This document shows, piece after piece, positions 59,449 to 64,000 of a DNA stretch of 64,000 bases. Numbering within the stretch: the first letter of the stretch is position 1; each line of letters starts with the position of its first letter. This DNA comes from Comamonas testosteroni (GTDB lineage Bacteria > Pseudomonadota > Gammaproteobacteria > Burkholderiales > Burkholderiaceae_C): positions 186,001 through 250,000 of the forward strand of contig NZ_AWOR01000078.1 in the NCBI RefSeq assembly GCF_000761245.1, read 5' to 3'. The translations under genes and the position numbers were made by a program. The notes below the pieces were generated by a model. That model searched no databases and had not been told where the DNA came from. It worked only from the letters and a program-made list of their open reading frames with translations.

Positions 59449-62400
59449 CACGTTCTTCCTGCGTCAACATGTTCTTGGGGCCCAGCAAGGCATACAGCAC
59501 GGGTAGCAGCACCAGTGCCACCAGTGGCAGCACCACCATGCCGCCGACGATGACCGAGGCAAAGGGGCGCTGGGTTTCGCTACCCACGCCGGTAGACAGA
59601 GCCATGGGCAGCAGGCCCAGCAGCGCCAGCAAAGCCACCAAAATGATGGAGCGCATGCGCTCGGCTGCACCTTCGATCAGCGCCTGCATCAAGGGCATGC
59701 CCTGGCGGCGCAAATCCTCGACCGCAGAGACCACCAGCAACCCCGCCAAAGCCACCTGGCCCAGCAAGGCGATAAAGCCGATGGCCGCGCTGATGGACAG
59801 CTCGATATGCGCCAGATGCAGGGCCGCAATGCCGCCCACCATGGCAAACGGCGCGCACAGCAAGATGATGCCGGCGCTGCGGGCCTGGCCCAGCGCACCA
59901 AACAGCAGGGCGTAGACGATGACCAGCGACAGCGGCACCACCACCTTCAGGCGTGCAGCCGCACGCTGCTGGTTCTCCCACTCGCCGCCCCACACGGCCT
60001 GGTAGCCTTCGGGCAGCTTCACGTTCTGCTTGAAGGTGGCCAGCGTGTCCTTCACCACCGAGCCGATATCGCGGCCTTCCACGTTGAACTTCAGCGCCAT
60101 GTAGCGTGCATTGCCTTCGCGGAAGATGGAGGAGTTGCCGACCTTCATGCTGACCGTACCGACCGAGCCCAGAGGGACCGAGCCACCATCGGGCAGCGGT
60201 ATGGCGATGTTGCGAATGCGCTCCTCGTCCATGCGGTCCACATAGGGCAGGCGCACGCGTACCGGCACGGGGAATTCACCCTCCCACAAAGTGGTGGCCA
60301 CATTGCCGGCCAGGGCCACTTCCAGCGTCTTTTGCGCGTCCTCCATGGCAATGCCCTGGCGCGCCAGCGCCTGGCGATCGAACTGCACATGCACCTGGGG
60401 TGCCGGGGCATCGCGGTACAGATCCAGATCGACCACTCCGTCGATGCCCTTCACCAGCGATTTGGTCTGCTGAAGAATGCTGCGCAGGGTGGGAATATCG
60501 GGGCCGAACAGCTTGAGCACCACCTGGCCGCGCGCGCCTGAGGTGGACTCTTCCACGCTGTCGCGAATGGGCTGAGCGAAGTTGAAGGCCACGCCGGGAA
60601 TCTCACCCAGCGTCGCCCGCATTTCCTCGATCAGCGCGGGCTTGGTCAGGCCCTTGCGCCATTCGCCATGGGGCTTGAGGCGCACCAGCACCTTGGCCAG
60701 ATTGAGCGTCTCGTTGTCGGTTCCCGATTCGGGACGTCCCTGCTCAGTGGTGACGGTGATCACCTCGGGGAAGACCTTGAGGCGCAGGCGCACATCACGC
60801 AGAACTTCCTGGCCTTTTTCCAGCGAGATGGAAGCCGGCATCTGCACCAGCACATAGGCGTCGCCCTCATCGAGCTCGGGCAGGAACTCGGTGCCCAGCC
60901 ATTTGGCTGAAACCCCGGCCACCACCAGCACGCTCACGAACACGGCGATCACCGCAGTGCGGCGCTTGGCTGCGCCCAGCACCTTGGCGATCCAGTGCTG
61001 GTAGCCGTGGTGCGCACGGTCGAAGATCTTGGGCTCTTCCACCATCACATGCTTGGGCTTGAGCAGCAAGGCGCACAGCGCTGGCACCAGACCCATGGCG
61101 AACACCAGCGCACCCAGCAGGGCAAAGCTGTAGGTCATGGCCAGCGGGCGGAAGATGCGGCCCTCGATGCTCTGCAGCGAGAACACAGGGATCAGCGCCG
61201 CAATCACGATGGCCATGGCGAACAGCGTGGGCTTGGCCACGGCAACGGCCGAATCCACAATGATGTGGCGCATGTCATTGGCCGTCTGCGGCTTTCGCTG
61301 GCGTGCGTTGCGGATGATGTTCTCGGCCAGCACCACGGCACCGTCCACCATGATGCCAAAGTCGATGGCGCCCATGGAGATCAGATTGGCAGGCATGCCC
61401 AGCCAGTGCAGGCCGATAAAGGCCACCAGCAGCGACAGCGGAATCACCGTGGCCACGATCAGCGAGCCACGCAGGCTGCGCAGGAACAGCCACAGCACGG
61501 CCACGATCAGCGTGGCACCAAACAGCAGGTTGTGCTGCACGGTCTTGAGCGTGTGGCCCACCAGATCGGAGCGGTCATAGTTGGTGACCATGTGCATGCC
61601 TTCGGGCAGGCCGCCGCTGTTGAGCTCATCGACCTTGGCATGAATGTCATCGAGCACGATGGAGGGGTTGGCGCCGCGCTTGAGCAGCACAATGCCCTGC
61701 ACCACATCATCCTGGTCGTCCATGCCCACCGAGCCCTGGCGCGGCGTATGCGACTGCGCGACACGCGCCACGTCGCCGATGGTCACGGGAGCCTTGCCAC
61801 GCATGGCTACGACCACATCCTGAATCTCCTGCGGATTGCGCAGCAGACCGATACCGCGAATGATGAAGGACTGCTCGCCACGGCGCATCAGGCCACCACC
61901 CACGTTGCGGTTGGACTTGGACAGCGCATCGCTCACATCGTCCAGCGACAGGCCCAGGCTGTAGAGCTTCTCAGGGTCGACTTCAACGTGGAACTCCTTG
62001 ACGAAGCCGCCAATGCTGACCACGTCGGCCACGCCCTGCACCTGCTTGAGCACGCGCACCACATGCCATTCCTGCTCGGTGCGCAGCTGCGCCAGATTGT
62101 GTCTGTCGCTCTGCAGCCGGTAGTAGAAGATCTTGCCCAGCGGCGTGTAGTCGGGCGCCATTTCAGGCGTCACGCCACTGGGCAGATCCGCCTGCGGCAA
62201 ACGCTGCGACACCTCGGCGCGCGCCGTAAAGCTTTTCGCGTCGTCGTTGAAGACCAGGTTGATCATGGAGAGACCGAAATAGCTCTCCGAGCGCAGTGAT
62301 ATCAGACCCGGCGTGCCGTTGAGCTCGCGCTCCAGCGGCTGGGTGATCTGGCGCTCCACCTCTTCGGGAGCCAGGCCTGGCGCCTGGGTGATCACCCCGA

Positions 62401-62539
62401 CCTGCACATTGGTCACGTCGGGATAGGCTTCGATGGCGGTCTGCAGATAGGCGTAGACGCCGTAGACAGCAATCGCCAGCGTGGCGCACACCGCCAGCAG
62501 CCGACGATGCACCACAAATGAAATAAATGAACTCAGCAT
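59426..62539 (-). CDS. czcA: heavy-metal efflux RND transporter (CzcA family)
   Basis: This 1037-residue inner-membrane proton antiporter starts MLSSFISFVVHRRLLAVCAT and has 12 TM with two large periplasmic loops. The TM4 block GAIDFGIMVDGAVVLAEN contains Asp393, Gly395, Asp399 and Glu406. The DFG-x3-DGA-x4-EN signature marks divalent-cation (Zn/Co/Cd or Ni) HME-RND pumps, different from the Cu/Ag type. It exports metal ions from periplasm or cytoplasm through the CzcC-like duct. It is part of the operon between adaptor and outer-membrane genes. Confidence 0.93.
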   Translation of the reverse strand: MLSSFISFVVHRRLLAVCATLAIAVYGVYAYLQTAIEAYPDVTNVQVGVITQAPGLAPEEVERQITQPLERELNGTPGLISLRSESYFGLSMINLVFNDDAKSFTARAEVSQRLPQADLPSGVTPEMAPDYTPLGKIFYYRLQSDRHNLAQLRTEQEWHVVRVLKQVQGVADVVSIGGFVKEFHVEVDPEKLYSLGLSLDDVSDALSKSNRNVGGGLMRRGEQSFIIRGIGLLRNPQEIQDVVVAMRGKAPVTIGDVARVAQSHTPRQGSVGMDDQDDVVQGIVLLKRGANPSIVLDDIHAKVDELNSGGLPEGMHMVTNYDRSDLVGHTLKTVQHNLLFGATLIVAVLWLFLRSLRGSLIVATVIPLSLLVAFIGLHWLGMPANLISMGAIDFGIMVDGAVVLAENIIRNARQRKPQTANDMRHIIVDSAVAVAKPTLFAMAIVIAALIPVFSLQSIEGRIFRPLAMTYSFALLGALVFAMGLVPALCALLLKPKHVMVEEPKIFDRAHHGYQHWIAKVLGAAKRRTAVIAVFVSVLVVAGVSAKWLGTEFLPELDEGDAYVLVQMPASISLEKGQEVLRDVRLRLKVFPEVITVTTEQGRPESGTDNETLNLAKVLVRLKPHGEWRKGLTKPALIEEMRATLGEIPGVAFNFAQPIRDSVEESTSGARGQVVLKLFGPDIPTLRSILQQTKSLVKGIDGVVDLDLYRDAPAPQVHVQFDRQALARQGIAMEDAQKTLEVALAGNVATTLWEGEFPVPVRVRLPYVDRMDEERIRNIAIPLPDGGSVPLGSVGTVSMKVGNSSIFREGNARYMALKFNVEGRDIGSVVKDTLATFKQNVKLPEGYQAVWGGEWENQQRAAARLKVVVPLSLVIVYALLFGALGQARSAGIILLCAPFAMVGGIAALHLAHIELSISAAIGFIALLGQVALAGLLVVSAVEDLRRQGMPLMQALIEGAAERMRSIILVALLALLGLLPMALSTGVGSETQRPFASVIVGGMVVLPLVALVLLPVLYALLGPKNMLTQEERDESAQDE

Positions 62540-62559
62540 GGTTCAGGCTCCTGCCGGGA

Positions 62560-63723
62560 CTACAGCAGCTGACTGGCCGCGCCGTCGAGCAGCAGACCAC
62601 CACGCACCACAATCTTCTCACCGACCTTGAGGCCGCTGATCACCGGCACCATGCCGCGCGATGGACGCCCCAGTGTCACCACGCGTGCCTCGAACTGGTT
62701 GTTCTCATGCTGCACATAGACCACGCTGCGGCTCTCATCCTTGATGAGCACGGCAGTGACGGGAATCAGCATCTCCTGCAGATTCGACAACTGCACGCCC
62801 ACCTTGGCCTGCATGCCGGGACGCAGCACCGGGTTCTGTTCGCTCAGCTCCACCACCACGGCAGCGCGGCGCGACTCCTTGTCCAGGGTGGCCCCCAGAT
62901 GACGGACCGTGCCCTTGATCGGCTTGGGCAGCTGCGGTACCTCGACCTGTACGGAACTGCCCAGACGAATGCCGGGCAGATCGGACTCGAATACCTCTGC
63001 GACCACATTCATGGCCTGGGGGTCGCCAATCATGAACAGCGCCGCTCCCGGCTCAGCAGCAGTACCCACCACGGCCTTGCGCTCGGCCACGATGCCGGCG
63101 CGCGGTGCGCGCAGCTCGATCCGATCGCCGCCACCGGAGCCCAGCAGCGCTGCCGTGCCCTGTGCACGGCCAAGCTCCTGCGAGGTTTCACGCAGTTTGG
63201 CCTGTGCGGCACGCAGATCGACTTCCACGCCCACGCCCTTGTCCACCATGGTCTGCTGGCGCTGGGCTTCCACCACAGCCACGTCGTGTGCGGTCTTGGC
63301 CGCAGCCACGTCATAGCGGGTGCGCAGTGCATCGGGGCTGACCAGCGTCGCCAGCAAATCACCGGCCTTGACCATATCGCCCACATGCGCATTGACAGCC
63401 ACGACACGCGCCGATAGCGGCACTGCGACCGAAGCCACACGATCCTCGACAAACGCCACATGCGCAGGAGCCCAGGCCATCTGCACCCCTTGCGGATCGG
63501 CCACGGGCGCGATCTCCAGCATCTTCACGGATTCTGGCTTGACCTGAATAAAGCCTTTGGGCAGTTGCGCAAGCGGCTTCTTCGCTTCCTCGGTGGCCTT
63601 GGAGGCATCGCAGCCACCCAACAGACCCGCCACGGCAATGGCCGCAGCCACCACCGGCAGTCTTGCCCATGTCCAGTTTGGTAAATGTGCCGCTCCCGGC
63701 AGTCCCACAAGGCTTTTGTTCAT
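62560..63723 (-). CDS. periplasmic adaptor of the RND metal efflux system (CzcB type)
   Basis: This 387-residue protein has an N-terminal membrane-targeting segment with a lipobox (AVAGLLGGCDAS), the lipoyl-like half motif RVVAVNAHVGDMVKAGDLLA, an alpha-hairpin (about 165-205) and beta-barrel / MP domains ending GLKVGEKIVVRGGLLLDGAA. It links the RND pump with the outer-membrane factor. There is no His-rich N-terminal metal-binding tail as in Cupriavidus CzcB. It is the first gene of the operon. Confidence 0.9.
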   Translation of the reverse strand: MNKSLVGLPGAAHLPNWTWARLPVVAAAIAVAGLLGGCDASKATEEAKKPLAQLPKGFIQVKPESVKMLEIAPVADPQGVQMAWAPAHVAFVEDRVASVAVPLSARVVAVNAHVGDMVKAGDLLATLVSPDALRTRYDVAAAKTAHDVAVVEAQRQQTMVDKGVGVEVDLRAAQAKLRETSQELGRAQGTAALLGSGGGDRIELRAPRAGIVAERKAVVGTAAEPGAALFMIGDPQAMNVVAEVFESDLPGIRLGSSVQVEVPQLPKPIKGTVRHLGATLDKESRRAAVVVELSEQNPVLRPGMQAKVGVQLSNLQEMLIPVTAVLIKDESRSVVYVQHENNQFEARVVTLGRPSRGMVPVISGLKVGEKIVVRGGLLLDGAASQLL

Positions 63724-64000
63724 CGTTCACCCTTTTCCATGACTGGCAAGTGACGAGCTGGTCCGCGGCCTCACTTGCAGTGATGCCACCATGCTAGGAA
63801 CAGCCCCCAGCTGCGTGGATGACACACGCATTACGGTTTGGTAAGACCGGGCACGGACTGGAACGGGGCCGCAGAGCAGGTCAGGCCCCGCTGATGGCCT
63901 GACACCAGGAAATCAGCCTTCAGACAGGCTGCATTGCCCATTTTTCAGGCAACTCATGCATACCCTTTGCAATTTGCTCAAAAAACAGGCATTTCTCATG
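63724..64000. other. promoter region of the RND operon, no gene seen
   Basis: This 277-bp stretch at the right edge has short stop-rich frames only. It contains the TTAC-N6-GTAA dyad described separately and several A/T runs toward the edge. Confidence 0.6.
63831..63844 (-). promoter_or_regulatory. candidate response-regulator operator of the RND operon
   Basis: TTAC-GGTTTG-GTAA is an inverted repeat 108 bp before the adaptor start. TTAC/GTAA half-sites occur in operators of CopR/CzcR-type regulators, so control by the operon's own regulator is plausible. Confidence 0.4.

Overview
The window looks like the replication-origin region of a high-GC betaproteobacterium of the family Comamonadaceae, most likely a Comamonas-like species. 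The grounds are the core-gene order rpmH-dnaA-dnaN-gyrB, two Bug-type solute receptors, type-2 ArgC and PyrF, and short intergenic repeats of a kind I recall from Comamonadaceae genomes. No tRNA, rRNA, CRISPR array, phage or intact transposase was seen.

Left part (1-26.5 kb): start of ssb, an MFS exporter, uvrA, an FAD oxidoreductase, a Bug receptor with a LysR regulator, pyrF, a DMT transporter, a RibD-type reductase, a MerR regulator coupled to a hot-dog thioesterase, a TerC membrane protein, sucCD, argC, a YddG-like exporter, recA-recX with a LexA box, a MarR regulator, a TctD/TctE-like two-component system next to a second Bug receptor, a SPOR protein and birA. Between these genes lie at least six copies of one GC-rich intergenic repeat.

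Middle part (26.4-45.2 kb): a SET-domain protein methyltransferase is divergent from a topoisomerase III that ends in a lysine/alanine-rich linker and a SWIB domain, with a 31-nt alternating purine-pyrimidine tract between them. Then come a TetR regulator divergent from an ABC-type receptor, AidB-like acyl-CoA dehydrogenase and acyl-CoA ligase cluster, a protein phosphatase, a 49-residue lipoprotein, maeB, an AT-richer phosphoethanolamine-transferase-like gene, mnmE, and the overlapping set rpmH-rnpA-yidD-yidC.

Origin and right part (45.2-64 kb): rpmH and dnaA diverge around a region with DnaA boxes (likely oriC), followed by dnaN and gyrB. Directly after the gyrB terminator is a 3.5-kb accessory segment flanked by near-identical 20-nt sequences. 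It carries a MerR regulator, an MFS pump, a translationally coupled secreted RidA-like protein and a putative lipoprotein; the regulator and the pump share the same operator. The chromosome then resumes with a GST, a YkgJ-type cysteine-cluster protein and a five-gene operon encoding a CzcCBA-type heavy-metal RND efflux pump with its own two-component system.

The most interesting loci are the SET / SWIB-topoisomerase pair with its potential Z-DNA spacer, the MerR-MFS-RidA-lipoprotein island, the terC leader that could mask its ribosome-binding site, and the repeat families, one copy of which has become part of the rnpA coding sequence.
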